Source of the DNA: Nautilus pompilius
Taxonomy: Eukaryota; Mollusca; Cephalopoda; Nautilida; Nautilidae
Assembly (NCBI GenBank): GCA_018389105.1
Contig: JACATO010000591.1
Coordinates: 3,443,001 to 3,507,000 of the forward strand
Direction of reading: 5' to 3'
Length of the DNA: 64,000 nt
In this document: positions 56,201 through 62,698 of the stretch, piece by piece
How the letters are laid out: each line of letters starts with the position of its first letter
Numbering within the stretch: the stretch's first letter is position 1
Made by a program: the position numbers and the translations under genes
The notes under the pieces: generated by a model
The model's input: only the letters and a program-made list of their open reading frames with translations
Told to the model about the DNA's origin: nothing
The model's database searches: none

Positions 56201-59200
56201 ATCAAATTATTACCCTAATTGATTACCAATGTTAGAAAACAATAAATTGCCACCAGCGGAATAAAGGAGCATGTAGTGTACTTATTTCTCTTTCTATTTT
56301 AATTTTAGACTTTAGAAAGGGAGGTAATGATGTAACAGCAGCTACATGATTTTCTTCTTGTCAAAAATTTATATTAAGTAAATAAAAAGGCACCAGGCCT
56401 CTCAATAGATAATGCTACAAAAATATAAAGAAGCAGTTTATAAATAATTTATCTCACCATTCCATTGGTTATAACAAGTCTAGGGGCAGATGGAGTGCTG
56501 GGAAAAAGTCCAACAGGATGTCCAGAGTACAGCACAAGAGTTTGGTCTTCAGACATTTCTGCCAAGTATTTCATTACAAGCCAGAACTGCAAACAACCAA
56601 AAATTGAATAGAAAAATAGTCAGATTTTTTTTTTAAATGAAAGAAAATTTAGCAAAGTAAAGTTGAAATGATAACATTAATAATTTTTTTAAAAAATAAA
56701 ACTCTAGTACAATACAATTTTAAAAGTTAAAATTTTATTTCTTATTTAATATGTAAACTGTTCAATTCTGAAAAGAATGAAAACTTATCTTTAAATCAAA
56801 ATTCAGAGGTAGCAAGGAAAAAATCAGTAATTATAAATTAGACTAAATGAATGATATTCTAACCACCTTCTTTAACAGAAATAACACAATTTCTATTATG
56901 CTAATGCTTTTGTAGTCAATGCAATTTAGTTTTTCATTTAAGTATCTATCTCCCCTTCTCTTGCTACGGTACATATAAAGTTTATGTCTCTTAGAATGGC
57001 ATTTTCATTGTTCTCTGCTTCCAGGGATATTGTTTCACTTGCGTTTCTGTGATGCTCCAAGTTGCTGATGACTCTGTATCATAATGTTCTGCTAGAAAAG
57101 TCATGCCATGTCCAATCAAGTGCACCTTGTGATATAGTTTATTAAATAGTGACTGTTGATACAATAAAATTTTATATTACCTGCTTTTACTTGTTCATTT
57201 AATATTTCCAATCAACATAGGAAATTGAACAACCTATTTAGCAATTGAAAACAATATTTCAAGATGATGTATGAGGTCTTCAGAAATGAAAATAAATATG
57301 TATTTAAACTAATTCATGAATTAAGTATGAGCAAAACCATAAAAAGGACAGCCAAAGAAATTATGCCCTCACTGGTATTACAAAATATATATATATATAT
57401 ACACGCACATGTACATTTGGTGCCTCAACCCCGTTTTCTGGAAGTAAAAAAAACAACACTGTGTTAAGATTAAGTCTGAAATTTACAAAAATGAAAATAT
57501 GATATCTTGAGACCTGCAGAATTGAAAACAAATGACATAATCAAAGGATGAATGGGTATTTGCAAATTGGGCTTTAAGCCAGTTTTGCTTGTAAATTGCT
57601 TTATTTGCTGCAAGTCAAGCAGAATTTTGAAAAGTTGGCAAGCATGTTCCTGGGCCGAACTGGAAACCCTTCATTGTAAGGGCCTTCCAAATGCAATGTT
57701 GTTGCCAAAGCCATCCAAAAGAAGAAAAGTGAATAGTGAATGAAAGATATTTAATAATCAATGGACCATTTAAAACTTGTGTGTGTTGCAAAAACAAATC
57801 AGTTTGCCTCAAAGATAAGAAGTGTGTTTCAGTTTTTAAAAAATACAATGAGGCATCACACATGACAAAAGTATGACTGCTAAAGAAGCAGTTGTCTGAA
57901 CTAGTTACCATGTGGCTATTTATTGTGAAAAACTATTTATAGATAGGGAATTTGTTAAGAATAGTATGATAAAATTAATTTAAGGAGTATATATATAAAA
58001 AAGAAAAAAATAGTATCAGTAATCTAAGTTTATTTGTCAGTAAAATTACCAGACAAAGTGAAGCAATACATAGAGAATTGTCTTTCTACCTCTAAGAAAG
58101 CACTTGATGAATGCAATCATATTTCAGACAGCACAACTCATTTTTCTTTGAAGACTGATGCAATGTTTGAGTTAATTGAGTTACTAACACTTCAGAATAT
58201 AAAAGGAACCACTCACTGGAAAAAACATCTTTCTCAAAGGATGTGAAATGGTACCTTGTTTCAGTTGAATTGGAAAACTTAAGTGATGACAGATGAAATC
58301 AGAGCCTGCATCATGCATTAACAAGGAAATGCAACAACTATATCCAAAACTTTCCATGAAGTTTCAAAATATCATTTATCATCAGTTTTTGTGAAACAAA
58401 ATTGCATGTTGGGAATCCATTAAGAATATCTCGTGTTTCATGTGTGAATTTCATGCACAATCATGGCTTGAATTATTGCCAATTTTAGCAGCTCTTTTGT
58501 AAGATGGAATGGTGACGATTCATATCATACTGAAGGGGGTGGTGGTTCATAAGATTCTGAAACAATTTTAAACTGCACCACTAAATCAACTTTCTCTCTC
58601 AAGCAGAACTGTCCAATTTTGCATGCATTTTGGAGCAGTTTTTCTTTAGTAGACATCACAGAGCATAAGAATAACCTAAACCTGAGGAAAGCTGCTACTT
58701 TGTGAAATGTTTGTTGTCTTGAAAAATTTTGAGTCAAACCTACAAATTTTCATGAAACAGCCTAAAAAAGCAGTTTGCCACATTTTCCAAGTTGTAAATC
58801 TGTTTCTCAAGATAAGAAAATCAATATGCATGTTCCAGCTAATAAATGTGTTGAAGCTATTTCAGGTGGAATTCTTAGAGCAATTTCAGGACTTTCATGA
58901 GCTTGCCAAAAAAAATTAGATTTTTTCAGACTCTACTTGAAGTGAACAATGACAAAATTCTTCTCATATTAGTTTGAATTACAAATACGTGATGCCCCCC
59001 ACCCCACTTAAAAAAGACAGATTCACAATGTAGCATCGTTTGTTCATCTCTGACTGAGGATTTTAAATAAATGGGAAGTTGGTGTTAAAAAGAAAGGTAA
59101 ACATTGCTCCCCATTCTTGTTCTTTGGCTGACTGATTAATTTAATTGTCTGCAAAATAATGAGTTGTATTTTACCTGAGCCCAGTTTGAAAAAACCTGTC

Positions 59201-62200
59201 CATTACCACCATATGTTACCAGTTCATGAGGAAACTGGGCTACCTGAGGGTCCAAATTGTTCATGATCATGTGCATTATGGCTGCTGACTGGAGTATTTT
59301 TGTGGGATAATCACTAATTGGGTATGCCCTAAAAAATAAATTTTAAAAATTGATTTATTATAAATTTATTTATTTGAAATCTGTAATAATTGACAATTTT
59401 TATGTAAATGCAATTGTGGGGTTTTTAAAATGGCCTGGTGAGATGAACACACACACACATACACACACAAACATAATATTATGATGATAATTTAAAAAAA
59501 AAAAAACAAAACAAAAATAGTGGTAATGAACATAATTGAAAGTATACAGGCAAAAGGACTTCAGTTCATTCTCAGTAAAAATAAAACCAACTCAAGGAAA
59601 GAAATACAGAGTTTTTGAGATGCACCTGTATATATATGTATACTGGCAGCCACTGTGCGAACCTTTCTTTCTTTCTTTCTTTTCTTTTGCGATCACTCAT
59701 TTCATAAGAGTGGGATGCATTGCACCGTCATTATGCGCACTCTGGCCCAGTGCATCCGTCTTCAGCAGTGGTTTATTCTTCTGACTTTTCCTTGTCATAG
59801 GAGACTTACCTCTGTCATGGCTATAGTGTGTTCCCTGCCCCTGGTTCCTCTGTCTGAGTGCCTACGCAGGCCACTTCCCAGCAGCAACTGGAGCAATGCC
59901 AGTAAAGTACCTTGCTCAAGGGTCACAACAATGTGCCAGCAGCAGGAATTGAACCAAGGACCCTTAGGTCCTGAAGCCAACACACTCACCACTGAGCCAC
60001 ATTGCCTAGCTATTGTGTGAACCAAGGCGATAAACATCTCAAAACAGGAGAATACTATGCTACATTACATTTATTCTTGTATGGACAGACCAAGAAAAAC
60101 TAATCCACATGTGAGGATGAGTCTCTGATTATAAAACCTACTTTGGTTAACAAAAATGGAGCACTTCACTGCCATGAAGTATAGTTGTTTTATTGGTTTT
60201 ATAGTGGAACTCACCTCATTTCCATAGTAGGCCTGAAACGATACATATAGATATGGCCATAGTCTCTTAGCTCTTGGGCAAATTCAGAAGCAAGAACTTC
60301 ATGAAGCTCTGGTGGAAAATAACGTAATGCATTTTCTAGTGCCAGCTGCAAATAAAAACAATAATTATAATGACCATGACCAGTTTGAATTACCCTGTAG
60401 CATTGTTTAATGGAAACTGCTTGATGGTCTAAAGCTAAACAGAATAAATATGACTAAATTACTAATAGGTTATTATCTGGAAATACAATGGAATGTGCAT
60501 AGTTTAAACCATTTCATTTTTTTTCTCCTTTTAGCAAATGGTAGTAACTGCATTGAAAATTGATCCACCAACACATTCCTCTCTACAAATTGTCACAGAC
60601 AACAACAGGTGTAAATGGCCTCAGTCTCACATTCTAAGTCAAGAGATGTAAGGCATTCAATGGGCTAAAAATTTTTTGTCTTACAACAGTCTCAACATAG
60701 GAGATAACCTCTAGTGCTGTGGTTATCCACCAGTGTTGCCTATCCTGAACCACAAAAATCCATTCCCACCCAAAGTCTTATTTTTTAGAACTGATGTACC
60801 TAGAGGAAGGAAGCACACGAGGCCAGCTGGTGAAGAGTAATGAAAGTATACCAAATCTGAATGGAATTCAAACTCAAAGGCCCTTGGCCTAGGAAGTCCA
60901 GTAGGCTAACAACTGGGCCATCAGCCACTCTGCCATAACCAATAAAACTTGTTGAAAAAAGTTGGGAAACCACAAAAATATTATTTTTTTCTGTTTTTTA
61001 TTCTCTTTACTAAATTTTAAATTATCATAATTGTATAGACCATAAAGGATGGGTTGGTTAGAAAGAAGTTTTTGACATGGAATTCTTATAATAAATAAAA
61101 TATCTTCATTATACAATCTATCCTAGATCTTTCATGTAAAGGTTATTTGCCACTTATACATACCAATAAACATTGCCTCTATACATGGCTGATGCTTGTA
61201 CACAGATCTTTACTGTCCATAAACACAACTAAATTATTCTTATTAATAATTATAGTTCTTATAGATGGGCTATTAGGGTGACATGGTGCTTCAGTAGTTA
61301 GCCTAATGAACTCTGGTCAGAACCAGCTTAATTTGGCATACCTTCCTGCCATAGTTTCTTCTCACTATTTATTTACTAGCCAGAAACATGGGTTTTCTCT
61401 ATTTTCCTCCCACATCTAAGAACTGAATAGTTCTAGTACGGACTTTCTGCAGTAAGCATGTGGCTAACGTCTGCATCATTCTCCTCAGCTAGTTTAGGAA
61501 ATTGAAACTAGGCAATTTCCATGGTAGATGCTTTTGGTACCAACAACTGACAAAAAGATACATGGGTTATTGCTACTTTTGAGTACATTTAAATGGATGA
61601 ACATGATCTTTAGAGATAAATTTTCTTTTATGATGTTAATTAGTAGTCAAACAGAATCATCACTTTCTTATCATTTATTTAACTGTTTTTCCACCTGGAA
61701 GGAAAGATAAGTTCAAATAGATGGTTTTAGGTTGTTTTATTATTGTTTTTATTATATGAATATGTCGTCTCCCATTGAACATTTTAGTTTTAAAAAAAGG
61801 CTAATACTAATTAAAATGTATTCAAACAAAGTAATTTTGTGCAGTCATTGATTTAATATTTTATGAAAATTTTATTGGAATAGTTTTATTACAGAAGAAA
61901 GAAAGAACAAGGAAAAAACTTTACCTATGCTCTTCTCATTAAAATATACTTTATGGGAAAATTGCAGAACTGATAGACATTTCACACCTGTTCTCTGATA
62001 AGCTTTTTTTTATCAAAGGTTAGCTGAATAAAGTAGGGAAATGTATAATGCTACTTTATAAATAATAAAAACGATATACTTTACTGTATAGTGAACATTA
62101 CTTGATACAACACAATACTAGTATACATTGTCTTTGGTTGCTAGTTTGGTTTGTATTAAATCCATAACCTCTAAAATCTGACCTGATCTATGTCACTTTG

Positions 62201-62698
62201 TAAGTGCATGTACAGTTCAGCAAAATCAGGCTTGATTTCTGCAGAAACAACAAACAAGTTACAGAATTTTCTTACAAACTATGTAATCATATGCAAAGGT
62301 GATAATACTTTTCTGGTTTTAAGGAATGCACTTTTTTTAAAAAAAAAACTTTCACTTGAAAAGGTTAAACCACTCTTTCACAAAATTGACTTTAACTTAA
62401 GAAATTTTAAAAGGTAGCAAATCTGTATGTTTTAAATACATATAGAATTTGGCAGATCTGTTAATATTAACATGATACAAGGTAAAGTTTTTTTATTACA
62501 AAGCGTGTTTTGAATATTCAGCTACATGCACCACTTTGATAAAACTTTGCCAGTGTAAGGAAATGTACCCACCTTCTGTTCTTCCAAGTTTAACCCTGGT
62601 GTCCTTATTGGTGCATGAGAAACAGATGTATCCCGGGCACACAAGGTAGGCAGTGGGTAAAGAGGTAGCCCACTGCAGAGTTCTTTGAGCGACGCCAT
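21942..62698 (-). CDS. UROC1: Urocanate hydratase (urocanase), 21 exons
   Basis: Catalyses hydration of urocanate to 4-imidazolone-5-propanoate, the second step of histidine breakdown, with tightly bound NAD+ and a cytosolic location. The 21 exons listed separately total 2052 coding bases, 683 residues plus stop; human UROC1 is 676. Every exon uses GT-AG and all phases agree, so nothing is missing. Family motifs: [11 protein letters not shown] (125-135), [11 protein letters not shown] (157-167), [12 protein letters not shown] (211-222), the glycine-rich NAD-site segment [10 protein letters not shown] (247-256), DQTSCHNP (342-349), FWDYGNAF (400-407), WICTSGD (452-458), [19 protein letters not shown] (543-561), HNGGGVGWG (591-599) and NGARRCW-type VARRCWSGN at 632-640. 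The gene spans 40.8 kb, mostly intronic transposons, yet the frame is intact, so it is inferred functional. Confidence 0.97.
22441..22491 (-). CDS. UROC1: UROC1 exon 20
   Basis: Residues 615-631, [17 protein letters not shown]. Intron 20 is 22101-22440. Confidence 0.97.
22540..22775 (-). repeat. tRNA-derived SINE (family A), inverted
   Basis: On the minus strand it starts with a tRNA-like head (GCAGTGGGATGGTTAAGACT) and GAGCCTAGAGTTTAAATCCC in the B-box position, then core sequence CAGATCTGAAAATGAAG. Matches the organisation of the copy at 43240-43475. Confidence 0.55.
22955..23240. repeat. Diverged direct repeat, copy 2
   Basis: Partner of 21286-21585, same orientation, in UROC1 intron 19. 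Exons 20 and 21 lie between the copies and are not themselves duplicated, which argues against a simple tandem gene duplication. Confidence 0.5.
23925..23973 (-). CDS. UROC1: UROC1 exon 19
   Basis: Residues 598-614, [16 protein letters not shown]. Intron 19 (22492-23924) holds a SINE and a direct-repeat copy. Confidence 0.97.
24699..24780 (-). CDS. UROC1: UROC1 exon 18
   Basis: Residues 571-598, with [16 protein letters not shown]. Trp598 is split. Intron 18 (23974-24698) has nothing recognised. Confidence 0.97.
24967..25094. repeat. Possible short MITE in UROC1 intron 17
   Basis: CTTTAAAGTGGC near the left and GGCCACTTTAAA near the right form short inverted ends about 128 bp apart. No clear target duplication. 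Low confidence. Confidence 0.25.
25223..25322 (-). CDS. UROC1: UROC1 exon 17
   Basis: Residues 538-571, with [19 protein letters not shown] and FDGSAFCA. Donor G|GTCAGT is a less usual but valid GT site. Intron 17 is 24781-25222. Confidence 0.97.
26324..26422 (-). CDS. UROC1: UROC1 exon 16
   Basis: Residues 505-537, [20 protein letters not shown] and following. Intron 16 (25323-26323) is AT-rich without recognised features. Confidence 0.97.
27480..28030 (-). mobile_element. Tc1-like transposase remnant
   Basis: On the minus strand, 27901-27852 reads [13 protein letters not shown], the first-aspartate motif of Tc1 transposases. It is followed by frameshifted [17 protein letters not shown] and [18 protein letters not shown]-like pieces. 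Many stops; ends not defined. Confidence 0.65.
28440..29330 (-). mobile_element. piggyBac transposase remnant, C-terminal part
   Basis: Minus-strand fragments in order: [57 protein letters not shown], and [16 protein letters not shown] with [20 protein letters not shown] in a shifted frame. The order matches piggyBac transposases (KQ..P.KP.KWG.K, then the GVD..DQ..SY and F...VNA motifs). Stops and frameshifts show decay. Confidence 0.75.
29503..29572. repeat. 32-bp tandem repeat, 2.2 copies
   Basis: GTCAAAATAATAATTTAATA recurs with a 32-bp period (phase marks at 29503, 29535, 29567). AT-rich; lies at the edge of the MULE-like fragment. Confidence 0.8.
29577..30420 (-). mobile_element. MULE-like transposase fragment
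   Basis: Minus-strand pieces read [20 protein letters not shown] then AFLPIS (30400-30290), and further on [20 protein letters not shown] then [14 protein letters not shown] and [13 protein letters not shown] (29940-29750). These match Mutator-like transposases: the P.VYALLP motif, then the FP...WN.YD.....RTNN..E.WH region. It sits between the two piggyBac parts, suggesting nested insertion. Confidence 0.65.
30430..30860 (-). mobile_element. piggyBac remnant, N-terminal part
   Basis: On the minus strand, [20 protein letters not shown] then YAKQTQRE, and [18 protein letters not shown]. These resemble the piggyBac N-terminal segment (ELL..I..ETN.YA) and the RF..I....H..DN motif. Same strand as 28440-29330 and in the correct order. 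Confidence 0.55.
30861..32191. other. UROC1 intron 15 segment without recognised features
   Basis: Short ORFs near 31523-31767 have no family similarity that I recognise. A GT microsatellite lies at 32154-32171. Confidence 0.5.
32192..33054 (-). mobile_element. Tigger/pogo-like element, internally deleted
   Basis: Inverted ends (CAGGTACTCCCCGACTTATG; right end inverted CAGATACTCTCCGACTTACG) are flanked by TA at 32190-32191 and 33055-33056. The 863-bp body encodes on the minus strand only the N-terminal DNA-binding part of a transposase, well below the 2-2.5 kb expected for a complete element. Confidence 0.85.
32589..32951 (-). pseudogene. Tigger-like CENP-B N-terminal HTH fragment
   Basis: A 120-residue ORF. 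From an internal Met it reads [20 protein letters not shown], then [20 protein letters not shown] and [16 protein letters not shown], the CENP-B/pogo helix-turn-helix pattern of Tigger transposases. No DDE domain follows. Confidence 0.85.
33785..34025 (+). repeat. tRNA-derived SINE (family A)
   Basis: The head GCATGGTGGCCCAGTGGTTA fits a tRNA A box; the core CCACATCTAGAAATGAAGAG plus TTCTAGCATGG matches other copies. Ends with an A-rich/T-run flank near 34030. Confidence 0.65.
34152..34222 (-). CDS. UROC1: UROC1 exon 15
   Basis: Residues 481-504, with [17 protein letters not shown]. Intron 15 (26423-34151, 7.7 kb) carries Tc1, piggyBac, MULE, Tigger-like and SINE sequences. Confidence 0.96.
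34878..34966 (-). CDS. UROC1: UROC1 exon 14
   Basis: Residues 451-481, [16 protein letters not shown] and a helix [13 protein letters not shown]. Intron 14 (34223-34877) shows nothing recognisable. Confidence 0.96.
36089..36197 (-). CDS. UROC1: UROC1 exon 13
   Basis: Residues 415-451, with [20 protein letters not shown]. Intron 13 (34967-36088) shows nothing recognisable. Confidence 0.97.
36437..36694. repeat. Two-copy 129-bp tandem duplication
   Basis: CTAAATATGCTGCAATGGCT at 36437 recurs at 36566 (one transition), each followed by TTCTTGC and CTGGCCTAAC. Lies in UROC1 intron 12. Confidence 0.75.
36821..36918 (-). CDS. UROC1: UROC1 exon 12
   Basis: Residues 382-415, with [16 protein letters not shown]. 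Phase 1 end. Intron 12 (36198-36820) holds a two-copy 129-bp tandem repeat. Confidence 0.97.
37532..37604. repeat. 73-bp hairpin MITE
   Basis: The left arm AGATGTTCAAATGAAACCCA pairs with the right end (inverted AGATGTTCAGATGAAACCCA) around a short AT-rich loop. A related hairpin is at 63121-63193. Confidence 0.75.
37904..37974 (-). CDS. UROC1: UROC1 exon 11
   Basis: Residues 359-382, the least conserved segment, placed by phase and by [12 protein letters not shown] (human NPAVFKDLVQES). Intron 11 (36919-37903) holds a 73-bp hairpin repeat. Confidence 0.92.
38275..38680 (-). mobile_element. Decayed, internally deleted Tc1-like element
   Basis: Minus strand: [14 protein letters not shown] near 38610-38560 resembles the Tc1 helix-turn-helix linker, and [15 protein letters not shown] then [18 protein letters not shown] near 38390-38275 resembles the transposase C-terminus. 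The catalytic middle is absent. Confidence 0.5.
39376..39484 (-). CDS. UROC1: UROC1 exon 10
   Basis: Residues 322-358, with [14 protein letters not shown] and GGYYPVQ. Intron 10 (37975-39375) holds a decayed Tc1 remnant. Confidence 0.97.
39665..39881. mobile_element. hAT MITE, 217 bp, nested
   Basis: Perfect 14-bp terminal inverted repeats CAGGGTCGGGAACC / GGTTCCCGACCCTG, flanked by a perfect 8-bp duplication TATTAGGC (39657-39664 and 39882-39889). This is diagnostic of hAT insertion. No coding capacity. Confidence 0.95.
40419..41516 (-). pseudogene. Transposase-like protein, unclassified
   Basis: An uninterrupted 365-residue ORF. N-terminal half: Lys/Glu-rich coiled region, then a Ser-rich acidic linker ([19 protein letters not shown]). 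C-terminal half: [40 protein letters not shown], and [20 protein letters not shown], a pattern I associate with abundant multi-copy proteins of invertebrate genomes. HFDGK and [10 protein letters not shown] look like first and second acidic strands of an RNase H-like fold. Similarity continues beyond the stop ([20 protein letters not shown] at about 40340-40280) and upstream with stops, so the gene is broken. Function inferred only. Confidence 0.7.
42499..42650 (-). CDS. UROC1: UROC1 exon 9
   Basis: Residues 272-322, with [14 protein letters not shown] and [13 protein letters not shown]; Trp322 is split. Intron 9 (39485-42498) is nearly filled by a 2.8-kb transposon. Confidence 0.97.
43240..43475 (-). 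repeat. tRNA-derived SINE (family A), inverted, best-preserved boxes
   Basis: Minus strand: A-box region ATCTAGTGGTTAGACTACTG and a perfect B-box-like GGGTTCGAATCC, followed by the family core CCCACACCTAAAAATGAAGG. It lacks an acceptor stem like that of a true tRNA. Confidence 0.75.
43654..43740 (-). CDS. UROC1: UROC1 exon 8 (NAD-site motif)
   Basis: Residues 243-271, [20 protein letters not shown]. Intron 8 (42651-43653) carries a SINE. Confidence 0.97.
44021..44077 (-). CDS. UROC1: UROC1 exon 7
   Basis: Residues 224-242, [20 protein letters not shown] second in-exon GTAAGG could act as an alternative donor, but the phase fits AAG|GTAAGT. Intron 7 is 43741-44020. Confidence 0.94.
44222..44258. 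repeat. (CA)n microsatellite
   Basis: Eighteen CA dinucleotides followed by a short GT run. Intergrades with UROC1 intron 6. Confidence 0.97.
44930..45690 (-). mobile_element. Truncated Tc1-like transposon
   Basis: Contains a transposase N-terminus (45551 downward) and first catalytic motif [12 protein letters not shown] near 45070, then a frameshifted GHGLGLF stretch (Tc1 WGCF region) at about 44975, after which similarity ends. GTGCAAAAGTGTTGCATAAA on the minus strand near 45680 resembles a Tc1 terminal sequence, but no matching right TIR was found. Confidence 0.75.
45204..45551 (-). pseudogene. Tc1 transposase N-terminal domain
   Basis: Reads [20 protein letters not shown], then [20 protein letters not shown] and a GRLRKMT AT-hook-like linker, then [13 protein letters not shown]: the bipartite paired-like DNA-binding domain of Tc1 transposases. 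The frame breaks at MGLFG, before the DDE core. Confidence 0.85.
46160..47053 (+). pseudogene. LINE ORF1 with two C2HC zinc fingers
   Basis: The 297-residue ORF has two zinc-knuckle-like fingers of identical spacing CX2CX12HX3[21 protein letters not shown](C) at 46469-46531 and [20 protein letters not shown](C) at 46580-46642. A basic C-terminus (GKKRRRR) follows. The N-terminal part before the fingers is probably leader sequence. Product is a likely RNA-binding ORF1 protein. Confidence 0.75.
46992..47583 (+). pseudogene. LINE APE endonuclease fragments
   Basis: [15 protein letters not shown] and [14 protein letters not shown] give the first endonuclease motifs; after a stop, AEYISAQV and [13 protein letters not shown] give the catalytic GDFN motif. 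Broken by stops. Confidence 0.8.
48701..49576 (+). pseudogene. LINE reverse transcriptase fragments
   Basis: [20 protein letters not shown] and [18 protein letters not shown], then [20 protein letters not shown] in the next frame, then [14 protein letters not shown] with the YADD active site (about 49089-49106), and [15 protein letters not shown]. At least three frame changes. Confidence 0.85.
49692..50153 (+). pseudogene. LINE RNase H fragment
   Basis: [20 protein letters not shown] (TDGS catalytic Asp), CAELWAIDI (catalytic Glu), and [16 protein letters not shown] where the usual SDSK Asp is Asn, so the active site is damaged. Confidence 0.8.
50540..52260 (+). pseudogene. Unclassified multi-copy gene with D-D-E-like residues
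   Basis: Frameshifted pieces in order: [18 protein letters not shown] and [80 protein letters not shown] (Asp at 51322-51324), [20 protein letters not shown] (Asp at 51484-51486), [46 protein letters not shown], and [17 protein letters not shown] then [11 protein letters not shown] recognise this as a family that is repeated, unnamed, in many animal genomes. CX2C pairs suggest zinc binding; the Asp...Asp...Glu order could be an RNase H-like transposase core (inference). At least three frameshifts; no terminal repeats found. Confidence 0.7.
52261..54062. other. UROC1 intron 6, right segment
   Basis: Contains a 100-residue plus-strand ORF (52493-52795, [20 protein letters not shown] start) without similarity that I recognise, and a few minus-strand ORFs that look like chance. 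Possibly the tail of the preceding element. Confidence 0.4.
54063..54129 (-). CDS. UROC1: UROC1 exon 6
   Basis: Residues 201-223, [20 protein letters not shown]. Donor ACG|GTATAT. Intron 6 (44078-54062, 10 kb) is the largest and holds a Tc1 fragment, a LINE and an unclassified D-D-E-like gene. Confidence 0.97.
54365..54426 (-). CDS. UROC1: UROC1 exon 5
   Basis: Residues 181-201, [20 protein letters not shown]. Ends in phase 2 at AT|GTAAGT. Intron 5 is short (54130-54364). Confidence 0.96.
54645..56094 (+). mobile_element. Tc1 transposon, near full length, in UROC1 intron 4
   Basis: At 1450 bp, its ends CAGGTGCATCT followed by AAAAAAATTAGAATATCGTG match the inverted right end (CAGGTGCATCTCGAAAAATT and AGAATATCGTGGAAGAGTT) over about 40 bp and are flanked by TA at 54643-54644 and 56095-56096. 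It encodes one broken transposase. From memory, this terminus closely resembles Tc1-like elements of fish and lamprey genomes (CAGGTGCATCTCAATAAATT type). Confidence 0.92.
54819..55790 (+). pseudogene. Tc1 transposase, broken
   Basis: Begins [20 protein letters not shown] with the [19 protein letters not shown]; shifts frame near 55020 ([18 protein letters not shown]), again near 55250 ([19 protein letters not shown]), then [20 protein letters not shown] and [16 protein letters not shown] followed by TGA where Trp is usual. The third catalytic position, normally Glu in NPIENLW, reads Asp in [26 protein letters not shown] continues past the stop. Non-functional. Confidence 0.9.
56458..56586 (-). 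CDS. UROC1: UROC1 exon 4
   Basis: Residues 138-180, ending [10 protein letters not shown]. Intron 4 (54427-56457) is mostly one Tc1 element. Confidence 0.97.
56587..59174. other. UROC1 intron 3 with decayed coding-like sequence
   Basis: Between about 57540 and 58950, several plus-strand fragments have protein-like composition (for example [40 protein letters not shown]), interrupted by stops. I do not recognise the family. A TA microsatellite lies at about 57386-57400. Confidence 0.35.
59175..59328 (-). CDS. UROC1: UROC1 exon 3
   Basis: Residues 86-137, with [20 protein letters not shown] and [13 protein letters not shown]. Intron 3 (56587-59174) contains decayed coding-like sequence. Confidence 0.97.
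59448..59471. repeat. AC-rich microsatellite
   Basis: ACACACACACATACACACAC pattern in UROC1 intron 2. Confidence 0.85.
59790..60010 (-). repeat. tRNA-derived SINE (family B), inverted
   Basis: Minus strand: GGCAATGTGGCTCAGTGGTG (A-box-like), CCTTGGTTCAATTCCTGCTG (B-box-like GGTTCAATTCC), then CCCTTGAGCAAGGTACTTTA and CATTGCTCCAG. It differs from family A. The TTGAGCAAGGTACTT motif is known from SINE tails or cores in aquatic animals (memory). Confidence 0.65.
60215..60345 (-). CDS. UROC1: UROC1 exon 2
   Basis: Residues 43-86, including ALRYFPPE and YGHIYMYRF. Phase 2 end. Intron 2 (59329-60214) holds a second type of SINE and an AC-rich microsatellite. Confidence 0.96.
60640..60945 (-). repeat. 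tRNA-derived SINE (family A-like), inverted
   Basis: Minus strand: GGCTGATGGCCCAGTTGTTA (A-box-like), GCCTTTGAGTTTGAATTCCA (degenerate B box), and a diverged core with a GGAAGG stretch. In UROC1 intron 1. Confidence 0.5.
61276..61550 (+). repeat. tRNA-derived SINE (family A)
   Basis: The head ACATGGTGCTTCAGTAGTTA and core CCCACATCTAAGAACTGAAT plus AGTTCTAGTACGGACTTTC match copies near 33870 and 1420. Ends approximate. Confidence 0.6.
62573..62698 (-). CDS. UROC1: UROC1 exon 1
   Basis: Residues 1-42, starting [17 protein letters not shown] (human MSSLQALCSGLPLRPLP). Phase 0, donor AAG|GTGGGT. Intron 1 (60346-62572) carries two SINEs. Confidence 0.95.
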
